Assembly (NCBI GenBank): GCA_001643675.2
Contig: LSRY02000025.1
Coordinates: forward strand, 684,001-748,000
DNA: 64,000 nt
Source of the DNA: Monocercomonoides exilis
Taxonomy: Eukaryota; Preaxostyla; Oxymonadida; Polymastigidae
Direction: 5' to 3'
The position numbers and the translations under genes are program-made. Of this stretch, positions 53,421 through 64,000 are shown one piece after another; the first letter of the stretch is position 1, and each line of letters opens with the position of its first letter. A model generated the notes under the pieces. The model was not told where the DNA came from and made no database searches. It worked only from the letters and a program-made list of their open reading frames with translations.

Positions 53421-56400
53421 AATGGAAAGAAAGAGAGAAAGAAAGAAAAATAGCAGATTGAAAGAAAAGGCAATGACAAAGAAAGAGGAAAAATAAAAAT
53501 AAAGCAAAGAAAAGCAAAATTTTATTCAATAAACCAAATATTTAAAAGAAAGAAAGAAAGAAAAAATAACAATAATCATTGCATGCACAAGTATGCATTT
53601 CATATATTTCATGCTTTTCATTTATTTCACATATTTCACACATATTTTCCTCAGTCCAAACACACCCTCATCGCCTGCCTCGGCTCTCGATCCACCAAAA
53701 ATGTCTGTGGATTTTTCATTTTATTCACAAGATTCATAAACGTGTTATTCATTCCTTTGATAAACGTCGTCTCAACCGGATTCTGCTCTCCATCTTTGTG
53801 TCTCAAGTAGAAGTTGCCTATGGCACTGCCATTGAGCAGAGCAAAGGGAAGGAATTCATCATAGGTGGGGGCATCGAAACTGTTGGGATGGGGAGAGGAA
53901 GAAGAAGACGAGGAGGAAGGAGAAGAAGAAGAAGAAATTGATGATGATGATGATGATTGGTGTGGTGAAGATGAAGATGTGTATGATTGTGTCTGTGAAT
54001 GTGATTGCGGTTGTGATTGTGAAGTGTGTGGTGATTGTGTTGAAGAAGCACTTAATGAATCCAACAGAGACGCTTCAGAAAATGATGGAAAAGAAGAAGA
54101 AGCAGAAGAAGAACTTCTCAAAGAATCACCAACCGAATTCGCACAAATCGACTCTTCCAACAGAAATCCATTCATTCCATTTCTTTCCCCTATCGCCGTC
54201 TCCATCTCCATTGCCATCTTCATCTCCATCATTGCTTCTGTCACTGCTGCTACTGCTGCTGCCGGCTCTGTTTTATTCGCCGGTTTTGTAAGGTCGACGA
54301 TGAAGTCGAAGATTGGGTAGAATTTGACGAGGTCTTTGCCCCTGTAGAGGTCGTTGTATGTGTCCATCAGCCCAATGCCCAGCACCGCCAAAGCAACTGC
54401 CACGACTGCCACAATGAACAAGAACACAAACTGGAAGAAGATGGAGCAGCACAGCAAGGAGTCAACAGAGTTGCAGAACGTGCAAGGGACTGTGGAGATG
54501 ACGATGAGCGAGTAAACACCCAGAAATGCTGCAAGCGAATAGAATATGACATCTCCATATCCCTTGTAGATCTTCAGATACTCGTTGATAAACCCACCAA
54601 AATCCGCCAAGTAGTTCTTTGCTCGGAAAAGCGTGTCCTCTGCTTCAAAAAACAGGCTGTCGATGGCAACTGTCGCGTCTGTCAGCTCATCCAGCGCAGC
54701 GTCTGCAAAGCGGAGCTCAGCAGAAAGAGAGGATGCTCCTGACGCACCTATGAAAACGGGGTCTGGTGTGCAGAGTTTGGAGTTAATGAGAGAAAGAGAA
54801 TAGCTTTTTGAGGTGTTGTTGGCGGCTATCTCGATGGCACTGAGTGAGGTGGCATACCAGGTTGGTTGGGCCGATAATAAGTGAGAGGAAGAAGAGAAAG
54901 AAGAGGAAGAGGAAGAAGAAGAAGAAGAATAGGAAGAAGAATAGGAAGAGGAAGAGGAGTAAGGAGAAGAGAATGCTGAATAAGCCGAATCATAACCCGA
55001 TCCAAAATAGCCATCAAATCCCCCTTCTCCATTCGCTTCACTTTCCCCCTCGTTTTCTCCTTGTCTAAACAGCCCACACATCTCTCCGTCTTTCGATCTC
55101 AAGTCATCTACTTCCACCAGAAACTCATTCATCGCAAGCATCAGCGCCTTCGCCTCTTCCTTCGCGCCTTCCCACGCCTCCTTGTTGCTCTGCTGCGTGC
55201 TTTCTGCATTCGGCAGCAAACTATCAAGTTCTTGCAGCTTCGTCACCACTACCGCCAAGTCCGTTCCATCAACATCTGTTTGAATCGAAGCAACTTTCTC
55301 GTCGAGCAATGCAAGCGACTGCCGAATCTTCGCCTCGGAATCGCCTACTTCTGCCATGGCATTCGTGTGGAAAGCAGAAAGAGAAGTGAAAAAAGTGAAA
55401 ATGGAGTTGTAGAGAGGAAGCAGTGTGGTGCGCACTTGCTGACAGACTTCTCTCAGTCTCAGAGTGGAGTCAGTGACGGATGTGGTGTTGGTGGCATTGT
55501 TTGGTGTGTGTGAAGTGCGTGGGTGCATGTTTGGAGGGACTGATGGTGGCGACGATGAAAAAAATAAAGAGGAAGAGGAAGAAGTGGAAGTGGAAGTGGA
55601 AGAAGAAAAAGAGGAAGAAGAAGATGATGATGATGATGAAGTTAGCTCAGATGGTAGAAATGATGTGAGTTCATTGAAAGATGAATAGCTTCGAACATCC
55701 TTCCTTCCTTTTCTCTCTGAAGCAATGCACTTCTTCTTCTTCTTCTTCAACTGATCTTCTTCTCTCTCATAATTATCATGCTTCTTCCTGTCGCTTTCAC
55801 AAAAACTTTCAAAACCTTCTCTGAAACACTCTTTATTCCCCCTGCTTGTCTGTGCAATCACATCATCTGGCTCGGCCATCGATGCATCGTAAGCAGCCAG
55901 GGCAGCTGTGATGTTTCCTTTGAAGTTGCTCCAGGAACTTGGCGGGGCAACAGGGAAAAAACTTCCTCGACTGCCTCCGCCATTGTTGTTGATGGCATTG
56001 AGTGTTGTTTGACTAATGATAATTGGGGAAGGGGGAAGGGGGAAGGGGGAAAGGAAGTGGGTGATGGTGTATTTAAGTATTGTTTGTGATGAAGAGAAAT
56101 TAACAATATAAAATAATAATTATAATAAAAATTCAATAATCAATAAAAAATAATGATAATGAAAAACAAGAAGAAAAAGCATATGTGAAAGAAAAACAGA
56201 AATATGCAAACATCGAAAGCGCTTCGTCAATTGCTTCGTTTATGCGCATTAACTCTTCGCTAACCACTCCAGCACCTGATTCTGTAAGGAAGTCTCCAAC
56301 GCCTCCTGTCATGTTTAGAAATGTTTCTCCCACTTTCATTCGTAGTTCATTAAAAAATCAAATAAATGCGTTGTATTGGTAAAATATGTATTCAATTACA

Positions 56401-57316
56401 ATTTTTTTAAAAAAAAAAAACGTTAAAAAATTTTTTCAGTAAAATATTTATAATAAATATTATTTTTGCCACACTGTTTGAAATAGCTTCAAGTTTATCG
56501 ACAGCGTCTAAAAACCAATTGACTGTTCCTGTGCAATTGTTAAATGTTCCCTTGACACTGTTATTTAGTAAAATACCTCCAACAGCCGCAAGAACAATTC
56601 CAAAACTAAAGTTAATATAAATGGGGTGAAATGCAAGAATGCAATATATTGAAAAACAGTAATAAAATAAAAATAAAAAGTGGGTGATTAATTTGATAAT
56701 CTAGCTTTGAAAATTAATTAATCATACAGTAGAAAAATTGATAAAATCAAAAAGCATATTCGACAAAAGCATTGCGTCTTCTTTCTTGTGTGGTCACGAC
56801 AAGCTGTGCATGGAGAAGGTTTTTTCCCTTCAACGGGTTTTGATCCGATGCATTGTAAAATACACCACCAAAAACCAATAAACAAAACAGCAAGAAAAAA
56901 TAGTGCTGTTGGAATTGCTATTCCGATAATGCTCTAATTTTCCATAAAGCATCAATGAAGATATTTAATATAAATAATCTATCAATTAAATGAAACGAGA
57001 AACACACAACACAGTATGAAAGGCACAGCTGAAATATATCATCAGTTTTGATTGTATCGGCAAGCAAAAAATTCACTGCAACATCGGAAAAGGATGTAAC
57101 TTCAAATGTTGTACTTCCTAAGGTGTGACTTTTCTTAATTCTTGGAATGATATTCGCCACATCATAAATTGCCCTTGCAATCCAATTGACAAAATTTTGT
57201 TGGTCAATCACTAATGTTCAAACATATAAAAATGAATACAATAAAATTGCATATTTCCAACCTCCTTGCACAACGTCTCGTGCGGATATATTCAAAAATA
57301 ACAACAAAAGCCACAT
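52724..57316 (-). CDS. Pentaspan membrane protein, prominin/tweety-like topology
   Basis: Seven minus-strand exons: 57316-57262, 57210-57011, 56933-56728, 56605-56475, 56332-56212, 56012-53666 and 53368-52724; total 1,234 residues. It has a signal peptide (MWLLLLFLNISA), then five membrane helices at about 87-109 (IPTALFFLAVLFIGFWW), 144-168, 726-748 (FYSLAAFLGVYSLIVIS), 761-784 and 1069-1092. The helices fall as single, pair, single, with two large outer loops (~560 and ~285 residues) and a Cys-rich first inner loop. This is the topology of prominins and tweety-family proteins, which shape membrane protrusions or bind lipid. I see no family-specific motif, so the assignment is by topology. 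The tail is basic and then Gly/Met/Asn-rich. The exon 2/3 boundary has an alternative (57027 with acceptor two bases later) that also keeps frame. Confidence 0.7.
53384..53421. repeat. TAAA tetranucleotide repeat in intron
   Basis: About nine tandem TAAA units inside the 297-nt last intron (53369-53665) of the pentaspan gene, close to its 3' splice site. Confidence 0.9.
56025..56049 (+). other. Four-run G tract (possible G-quadruplex) in intron
   Basis: GGGG and three GGGGG runs separated by AA (56025-56028, 56031-56035, 56038-56042, 56045-56049). It lies in intron 56013-56211, twelve bases from the acceptor. The transcript carries the C-rich complement as polypyrimidine tract. Confidence 0.8.
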
Positions 57317-57518
57317 CTAAACGTATTAAATGATCTTTATATATTATTGTTTAAAAATCAAAAAAACAAAAACAATTTTAAATGTCAACGTGATTGTTGA
57401 AAATTGTACCAACTGTTTCTTTATTCAAGATGTTTAAAAACCCACCAATTAAACGAAGATTTTTAATTTTTTGGGCAAGATCATAATTGATCTTTTAAAC
57501 AAAAGAATTAGCTGCATC
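57317..57518. promoter_or_regulatory. Divergent intergenic region, pentaspan / EVH1 genes
   Basis: A gap of 202 bp separates opposite start codons. An in-frame extension upstream of 57519 to the preceding stop exists, but EVH1 alignment supports the ATG at 57519. Confidence 0.5.
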
Positions 57519-58137
57519 ATGCAACAGATTTTCAGTGGCATATGTCAACTCATGAAGTCCGACAGTTCTTCATGGCAATCAGTCGTTGAAACAGCAGAAA
57601 TAGGAATTGTCTTTAATTCGACGACTGGCAGATCCACCCTGTCCATCCAAAATCAAGCAACGCAACAGGTTCTTTATACATTTATTTGATAAAATTAATC
57701 TGTATAATTTTATGATCTGCATTGTTTTATTATAGCATTTCGCAAGCAGAGAACTGATCCCTGAAATTGAAATGGTTAAAATGTCGGACGCCTTTATATA
57801 CTTGAGCATTCCACCTGATATGCAATTTGGATATAATTTCCCTGATCCAAGAATAGCCAGCGATTTCGAAGCTAAAATAAACGAATATAAGCAACCTCAT
57901 GCACCTGTTCAATCGCGTGTTGCATCTCAACAAATAGCTGCTCCAACTCATCCTGCTGGAACTGAATTCCGAGGTCAATCTGCTGTAATTGAAGGATCAG
58001 ATCGTCCTCCAGCTGGATTAATAGTTTTACGTCATGAATTAGAAGTTTTAGAGCAAAAATTGAAAAAGCATTTTGATCAGCAGATAGAACAAATGAAAGC
58101 TCAAATAATAAGAGAGCTAAGCACACGAAGAAGCTAA
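57519..58137 (+). CDS. EVH1 (WH1) domain plus coiled-coil protein, Ena/VASP-like
   Basis: Exons 57519-57668 and 57736-58137, with a 67-nt phase-0 intron, give 183 residues. The first ~110 follow the EVH1 pattern of Ena/VASP proteins. Strand 1 is followed by a DSSSW (VASP has DDGNKRW), then FNSTTGRSTLSI (VASP NPTANSFRVV), and finally FGYNFPDPRIASDFEAKI, matching the YGLNFxxxxxAxxFxxA end of EVH1. The C-terminus is a basic/acidic helix (LRHELEVLEQKLKKHFDQQIE, about 150-180) like the VASP tetramerisation coil. The usual Pro-rich and actin-binding WH2-type middle is absent; a ~30-residue linker replaces it. EVH1 domains bind proline-rich ligands, so a small actin-associated oligomeric adaptor is inferred. 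Confidence 0.6.
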
Positions 58138-58416
58138 ACTTTATATATTATTTCTGTATGAAGTGATAATTCATTCACAATTCCTTTGTTTGAAGTTGTC
58201 TTTTTTTTTTAATGAATGAATCTCTTTTCGCTATCATTTCAATCTTTGAACATGAATTCATTTTATTTTTTAAAAAAACTTATGGATTTTGGATAAATAG
58301 CATGTGGATTTAAAATGAAAAAAAGAAAATTTTGATTTTTAAAAGGGAGTGAACGAGGCCTAAAAGTGTGAGACTTATAAATACGTTGTGAAATGTCTCT
58401 TTACTCTAAATATAAA

Positions 58417-59850
58417 TTAAGGAGTGGCTTGTGATTGCTTGTTTGAAGAAGAAGATGTATGTTGAGCAGATGGTGGCTCTATTATTTGCATAAGTTGTTC
58501 TGATGGAACGGTGCATTGAGAGTGATATTCTTTCTGATGGAAGTCAAAGGATTCTGGAGGAGGGGGTAAAGCAAAAAGAAGAAAAGAAAACTGATCTTTT
58601 GGAGGCTCTGATGTTGTGGAGGTGTTAGAGCAAACTCCAACTGAAGAAGATGATGAAGGAGGAGGAGAGGCGTTGTAGGTATTCTCGCTGTTAACTGGCA
58701 AATCCAAGTTGGCTCCCGAAAAGAAAGTTGACGAGCCTACAGTGCTATCTCTCATGTTGCGCTTGCACTGCATCTTGCATATGTCCCATTGAGCACGTGG
58801 TTGAGGGTTTCCACCTATTGAGCGTGCGTTTTTCCTCTTAACCTCATACAGCTTTCGGTCTCGATATGTCAGTTGCGTCTGAGGGAAAAACAGGCGATCC
58901 CCTCCCATCAATGGCGTACTGCTTGGATCTTTGCCTTTCCCATGATTTAGCAACGACAGCGAACAAGACATGGAATTCTTAACATTTTGCGCATAAAGGC
59001 GCGGATGTTCTTTTTCAGCTTGAGATGGATAATAAACAGGAAGGAATATCACTTCGAGATTGTTAGTCAAGTTGCACATCACGGTTAAATAATGGAATGG
59101 CCAACTTCGAACAGACCATTGAGTTGGATTGATTTTATCTTTGTAGTGAAGTACAATTGGCTGCATTGGAGCTCCAGGAACAAAAGCTCCACTATGAAAA
59201 TAATTCAAGCATTGGCCATTGCTTGTTGCACCTTCAGGGAAAATCATGCACGGAGGATATTTGTCATCGTTTGATTCAAGCCGTTGTTGAAGTTTGGATA
59301 AAAACGATGAGCTGTTTCCAGAAGATTTTCTATCAATTACAGGGCAATTAAATACTCGAGATAGAGGGCCAAGGAAAAAATTCTTTCCCACAAATTCAGC
59401 AACCACAAATGATGGAGATAATTTCCAAATGAAATAAAACATATCAAAGCAGCTACTATGATTTGCAATCACCATCTTTGCATCCTTTTGAATTTTTCCA
59501 TGCTCTGAAATCCAAAAAAATCCATACAAGTACAATATAAATCTGGCCCATCCTGCTCCAATAACCCTCCGAACTACTCTTATAATTTTTGGTTGGGGCT
59601 TATCAACGGGTCCAATACAACAAAAAAATATAAGATACAACAGCATGATAATTAAAACAGAAATAAGCGTCAAGATCAGTCGAAACGGGAACAAGAATAT
59701 AAGTCCAAAAATAAATTTAATCCATCCCCCAACAGAAAATTCATGAACTTCAAAAGCATCGATTGTATCTTGTGAAATGTGAATATCATTATAGACGTAT
59801 TCATCATGATCCTCATCAGGCATATCTATTGACGCAACTTGTGTATTCAT
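58417..59850 (-). CDS. Lysophospholipid acyltransferase (PlsC/LPCAT type)
   Basis: A single exon of 477 residues from the ATG at 59850; an in-frame TTG at 59895 is not a normal eukaryotic start. The membrane anchor is at about 44-78 (FIFGLIFLFPFRLILTLISV...). The PlsC domain has the HX4D motif as HSSCFD (131-136) and FPEGATSNGQ (204-213), the glycerol-phosphate-binding motif II. The spacing and FFLGPLSRVF fit the LPCAT subfamily, which transfers an acyl group from acyl-CoA to a lysophospholipid or glycerophosphate at the ER membrane. About 150 C-terminal residues are polar with Pro, Ser and His runs. Head to head with RPA43 (137 bp between starts). Confidence 0.85.
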   Translation of the reverse strand: MNTQVASIDMPDEDHDEYVYNDIHISQDTIDAFEVHEFSVGGWIKFIFGLIFLFPFRLILTLISVLIIMLLYLIFFCCIGPVDKPQPKIIRVVRRVIGAGWARFILYLYGFFWISEHGKIQKDAKMVIANHSSCFDMFYFIWKLSPSFVVAEFVGKNFFLGPLSRVFNCPVIDRKSSGNSSSFLSKLQQRLESNDDKYPPCMIFPEGATSNGQCLNYFHSGAFVPGAPMQPIVLHYKDKINPTQWSVRSWPFHYLTVMCNLTNNLEVIFLPVYYPSQAEKEHPRLYAQNVKNSMSCSLSLLNHGKGKDPSSTPLMGGDRLFFPQTQLTYRDRKLYEVKRKNARSIGGNPQPRAQWDICKMQCKRNMRDSTVGSSTFFSGANLDLPVNSENTYNASPPPSSSSSVGVCSNTSTTSEPPKDQFSFLLFALPPPPESFDFHQKEYHSQCTVPSEQLMQIIEPPSAQHTSSSSNKQSQATP

Positions 59851-59987
59851 GTTTAATGGTGAATATTTATGAGAATTAGTCGTTAAGTCTGGCAATTCGA
59901 AATTTTCTCGTATTGATCATAACCTAAAGTAAAAAGTTTGAGAATCACAATACATTTATTTGTGTGATTAATTATCAAGGAAAAGAA
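59851..59987. promoter_or_regulatory. Divergent intergenic region, LPCAT / RPA43 genes
   Basis: 137 bp between opposite start codons, the shortest such gap in the window. AT-rich; no named motif. Confidence 0.5.
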
Positions 59988-61079
59988 ATGATTCGCTCGC
60001 CATTTAAAACATCAAAGGTCAATCTAGATGTATGGCTCCCTCCTTCTTCGACAGAGGATCTTGATCGATATATCGCAGAATATTGCGATGTCATGCTTTT
60101 AAAGTTTGTTGCGAATTAACAGCTCAAGATCAAACATTTTTTGTTTTTCCTTGTATTTTTTCGTTATAATGAAAATGTGAAATTCATATGAAAAAAGATA
60201 TACATCTAAGCTTCATGGAGTTGTTGTTTCATATTCTGATGTTAAAGTAAATCATTCTTTAGCAGTTATTCCAGATGATCTTGCTCTAATTGGCTTATCT
60301 GCTACTGCAATGCTTTCTGTGTTTTCGCCAACATCTGGATCTTTACTTGGTATATTTGTTTTCTGCAAAATTTTTAACGAAATTAAAAAATTTTTTTAAT
60401 TTTTTTAAGCCGGAACTGTTCAAAAAATTACATCAACGCAAGTTAGCTTGCTTGTTTATGGTCTCTTTAATGCATCTGTCCGGCTTGTTGATGTTTGCTC
60501 ACACATTTTTAAAAATCATTTAATAATATTAATGTTATTTAGGCACCTTCATATCAATTTTCAGGAGGGAGACTTGTGAAGCAAAGGCAAACAAAGGCAA
60601 AGAATGGATTTTCATTTCCATCTGTTATAAATGAAAGTCATCGAGTTTTATTTGCGGTTCGAGGATTCTCTGCTGATGAAGGAGTTCCAGTTTTAATTGG
60701 ATCATTCAATGAAGACGATGTAACAGACACTGAGCCTCTGCTTTCTGATAAGCCAGCGAAAGAAAAAAAATCAAAAGGAAAAGATTCTAAAGGAAAGGAT
60801 ATAGTTAAAGAAGAAAGCAATGATGATACAAAAAAAGAAGTCAAAGAAGAAATTGCAATTAAGGAAGAAGGCACTATTGTTAAGCATAAAAAATCAAAAA
60901 GAAAGAAAGAGGATATTGAAAAAGACGAAGAAGAAAAGGAAGAAAAGGAAAAAACGGAAAAAAAGAAATCAAAAAAAGAATCGTCAAAAAGCAAACATAC
61001 ACATGAAAAAAGTGATGAAATTGATGAAGAAAAACGAAAAGAGAAAAGTAAGTCAAAGAAAATTAAACTTGAAAATTGA
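59988..61079 (+). CDS. RPA43: RNA polymerase I subunit A43
   Basis: Four exons: 59988-60103, 60198-60349, 60410-60492 and 60543-61079. Introns are 94, 60 and 50 nt, in phase; 295 residues. A43 pairs with A14 in the Pol I stalk and contacts Rrn3/TIF-IA for rRNA transcription. The N-terminal RPB7-like fold has LDRYIAEYCDVMLLKYTSKL and HGVVVSYSDV. The OB-fold part has SPTSGSLLAGTVQKI and LLVYGLFNASV, matching the GxVxKIS...HG.FNASI pattern of A43. The last ~110 residues are a Lys/Glu-rich tail (KKSKRKKEDIEKDEEEKEE), as in animal A43. The third donor could be 60487 instead of 60493 without changing frame. Confidence 0.8.
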
Positions 61080-62895
61080 AATGAAAAAAATATTTGGTTT
61101 ATTTGAAAATGGTATCATACATAACTATTTTTATTTTATGAAAGAAAACAGATACCAATCATTTCATTCATCTACAAACTATTTTTTTTCAAAATCACTT
61201 CGAGTATTTTATGTTTTAAATGATCAATAATTAAAAATCAAAATATGAATTTTTGTGATAATTAAAAAAATACAGGTAATTCATCGTATTTGTTGATTTG
61301 ATTTTTGCATTGTTGAATGAAAGGGTTAAAAAAAAATCAATCATATTATTCTTTAAGTTTTTCAATCCTTTCGAATGTCAAGGCGAAAAAAATTTTTATT
61401 GAAACTTTCTCATTCAGAGAGTGATATTTTCAGATAAATGCCACTAACTTTTTCTATTTCCGAATTTTGTTCCACACAATATGGGGAAAAATACGAACTT
61501 TAAAGCTTTTTGTGCACAAAGCATGAAACAATTGTTTCTCTTTTAACATTTCTGAACATTTTCAGATTTCATATTAAATCGATATTTTACAACTGTAAAT
61601 AAACACCATTGATATAATAACAAAATGTGTTGTGATATCTCACGTATTTCAAAATAGAGACTTTTTCTTTCCATATTTTTTGATCACAAAAAGTTCATCA
61701 AATGTGCATTCTTTTTCAATGAAATACCAGAAGTCAAATATTTTTTTTATCTTTTTTCAAAAATTGCCTATTTTTCAAGATGGTCAGTGTTTATAATGGT
61801 GGTTCCTTTCAATCGCAGTGTACTGTGGTACTGTCTCAATAATAGTTGATAGAGATATTTCTGCTATTAATCCAATTGATTCCTAAATTAACACAAACTT
61901 ATGCAATATATTTTAATGAAACAACTTGCTCAAAAGAATAAAGTTTATGATATTTTCAATAAATGGAAAACCTTGGAAAATCTTATTTCTCCGAAAAGAT
62001 AAAAATATTCTTATTTTCAACTCGTAGTGTTTGTGTGGTGATTAAAATAATTGATATGCATTTGGATTCATTGAGAGAAAAACTTTGAAATTTGTCAGAG
62101 TGCAACAATCAACAGTTGTTGAGATAATGCAACTGCCCATAGTTATTGAAAGCGTGCACCATTAGTTACACTTATTAAATATTAGAAGATATTTCATCAT
62201 TTTCTATATATCTTCATTAAAATTAACTTTCATTGATGGGAAAATAATAAAAATAAGGAACAAACCGTAGGTTTTTGCAGAACTTTGCTTAAAGGAAAAA
62301 TAAAGCAATGGACGTCGGCCAAAAGACAAAACAAATGTGGAGGTTTTTTTAAAGATAACTGCATATATATAATGGATTGAATTTTTCTGAATTATTCTGC
62401 TTGTATCAAACTTTTTTTCTGACTTGAAAATTCGATAAAAATACAATTCCGAACAGACGAAACAATATAATTAACTTTTTTTGAAAATACTATTTGATTA
62501 AACTTCAATTATGAAATGAAAAAGCCAAAACAAGAATTACTGAAGACAAAACAATTATTTTTTAAAACTTAAGAAGATAAAACTGCAACTATCAAATTTT
62601 GCAATCAAACCTAAAAGAATAAAATATTGAAATCCTAAAACAATAGTTAGATATTGAAGTGATTATTTTTGAAATCATATTTTTTCATTCATTGTTTTAG
62701 GGACGAAAATTTGCATTGAATATCAGTGAACGAACATTGAAAAGTGAACGGGCTTGAACTAGAAATGTTTTTCTTTGTTGAAGCTTTTGAATTTTTTTTA
62801 ACACACAAATAATGTTTTTCTCATTTCAAATAAAAATCTTTACTCAGTGACAAACAACCTTTAAAAAATAAATCACACGAAAAAAGTTATGATTT
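61080..62895. other. AT-rich intergenic region
   Basis: 1.8 kb without a recognised gene. It contains a weak inverted repeat (61786-62174) described separately. Confidence 0.5.
61786..62174. repeat. Weak inverted repeat
   Basis: The left arm near 61786-61855 and right arm near 62106-62174 share inverted blocks: AGTGT, TAATGGTG, CTTTCAAT and TCTCAA.AA.GTTGAT. The match is patchy and may be decayed or chance. Confidence 0.35.
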
Positions 62896-64000
62896 TAAAA
62901 ATTATCACCCAGCTGCTTCTCATTCGGCAACCGCTGAAGCCCCCTTTCCTTCTTCTCAGCTGCCTCTTTCTTCTGCTTGTTGCGAATCTCCTCAAACTTA
63001 TTTTGTCCTTCAGCCTTTCCTCTTCTTCTTCTTTCTATTCAAATTTAATTAGGGACAACTCGGTTTCTTCGTACTTAATTTTTACTGCAAGCGTCTTCTT
63101 CTCCTCCTTCTGCTTCTGCCTTTCTTGATCTGCCATTTTCTTTTACTCATCTCTCAGAATCTTCCCAATCTGTATGTTTTTTTTAACTTCCTTTTCCAGC
63201 TCCAATCATCTCTGTAACCATCGCTCTTCAATCTCCTGCTGCTTCTGCTTCGATTCCATTGCTGAATCTCTCCACTTCTCCTGTTCTTTTTCTCGCTACA
63301 TCTGGATCTCCATTCCTCCCTCTCACATCCGAACAACTTCGTTCGTCTCCCTGCTTCGTGTTATCAAAAGCTGTTATTTTCCAACTATTCGTCTTTCGAG
63401 TCATCCACTTGTGCCTCTTTCGCTTCTGTTTTGCCTTTGTTCTTCTTTCCGTCGCATTTTTCAATCAGCCTTGAAAGAAATGAATCGTCTTTTATACCTC
63501 TCTTGGACCAATTCTTCCTCCCGATCGTCAAATTCCTCTAATTTCTTCTGAAGTGCTCGTTCATTGCGATGATTGTTTTCTGCATAAAGGACTCCTTCAC
63601 TCTGTCTCTCATTTCATCTTACGACATCTCCTTCTCCATCACACGCAGATATTTCACACTCTCATTCATGCAGATCATCATGTCGCACCTCCGCTTGTGG
63701 TTGATGTGCTGCTAATTTCAGATCTCCCGGTTCCACTTCACTCTTTCCAGCCCATTCTGGATTGCCCACTGCAACAGTCACCGAAGCAGCATCGACACCC
63801 CTTTCCACACAACGGCAACGGTGTTCAGCATCCAAAGATACGTCGAATCGATGTTAACTGCAGCATGTGAATGTGAAACAGAAGACGTCCGCAAAGAGAT
63901 GAGAACATCGTGTGAAGTGAAAGATGAAACAACATTTGAAATTGTTGTGACAGACGATGCAGCTGGAAAAGGCGAAGAGGAAGAAGTGGAAGATGCTGGT
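62896..64000 (-). pseudogene. Decayed coiled-coil protein gene (5' beyond window)
   Basis: Minus-strand translation from the right edge gives a Ser/Thr-rich segment (SSTSSSSPFPAA) and then helical sequence (LLQWAIQNGLERVKWNRE, MNESVKYLRVMEKEMS). A frameshift near 63575 leads into one frame with strong coiled-coil character (ERALQKKLEEFDDREEELV, MESKQKQQEIEERW, LELEKEVKKN, DQERQKQKEEKKTLAVKIKY). A second frameshift near 63005 leads to FEEIRNKQKKEAAEKKE and a final stop at 62896. At least ten in-frame stops of all three kinds break it. Removing short GT-AG stretches does not restore a frame. It reads as a once-functional coiled-coil (possibly cytoskeletal or flagellar) gene; family not identified. 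Confidence 0.6.

Noticed and set aside
63851-64000. Plus-strand open frame beginning MLTAACECETED and open at the right edge
   Set aside because: The minus strand of the same bases reads in the same frame as the coiled-coil relic and has the Ser-rich style of the other genes here, so the plus frame is taken as antisense. Weak rejection; the next 500 bp would decide.

Overview
Eukaryotic nuclear DNA, most likely from a Preaxostyla (oxymonad) protist; Monocercomonoides is my best guess. The grounds are AT-rich spacers, many short GT-AG introns, standard stop codons, serine-rich low-complexity proteins, and at the left edge a beta-helix/transmembrane/pseudokinase receptor of a kind I associate with those genomes. 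This assignment is inference; no database was searched. I rebuilt the spliced genes by hand: each set of exons gives one open frame with consistent phase across every junction.

Layout. 1-7 kb: the 3' part of the receptor-like gene, then a two-exon nucleotide-sugar transporter. 7-8.5 kb: tRNA-Ser(AGA) and two imperfect DNA hairpins. 8.5-16 kb: an EF-hand protein, a SPRY-domain protein, a tiny three-exon gene, the splicing factor PRP3, and a TGS/uridine-kinase-like enzyme. 17-26.5 kb: a kinesin-1-type motor with eight exons and a very long tail, head to head with an unrecognised helical protein. 27.4-50.2 kb: one gene for a predicted protein of about 7,570 residues, almost all in a single 22.4 kb exon full of Ser and Glu runs. 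50.2-52.7 kb: an AT-rich spacer. 52.7-61.1 kb: a five-pass membrane protein, a small EVH1/coiled-coil protein, an LPCAT-type acyltransferase and RNA polymerase I subunit A43. 61.1-64 kb: spacer, then a decayed coiled-coil gene running off the right edge.

Organisation. The genes mostly alternate in strand. Five head-to-head pairs share start-to-start gaps of only 137-272 bp, which suggests shared promoters. The products are general cell components (splicing, rRNA transcription, lipid and nucleotide metabolism, Golgi transport, microtubule motor, actin-type scaffold, surface proteins) and do not form one pathway. The features that stand out are the giant gene, the large hairpin, the divergent pairing, the frequent GTTTG splice donors and the broken coiled-coil gene.
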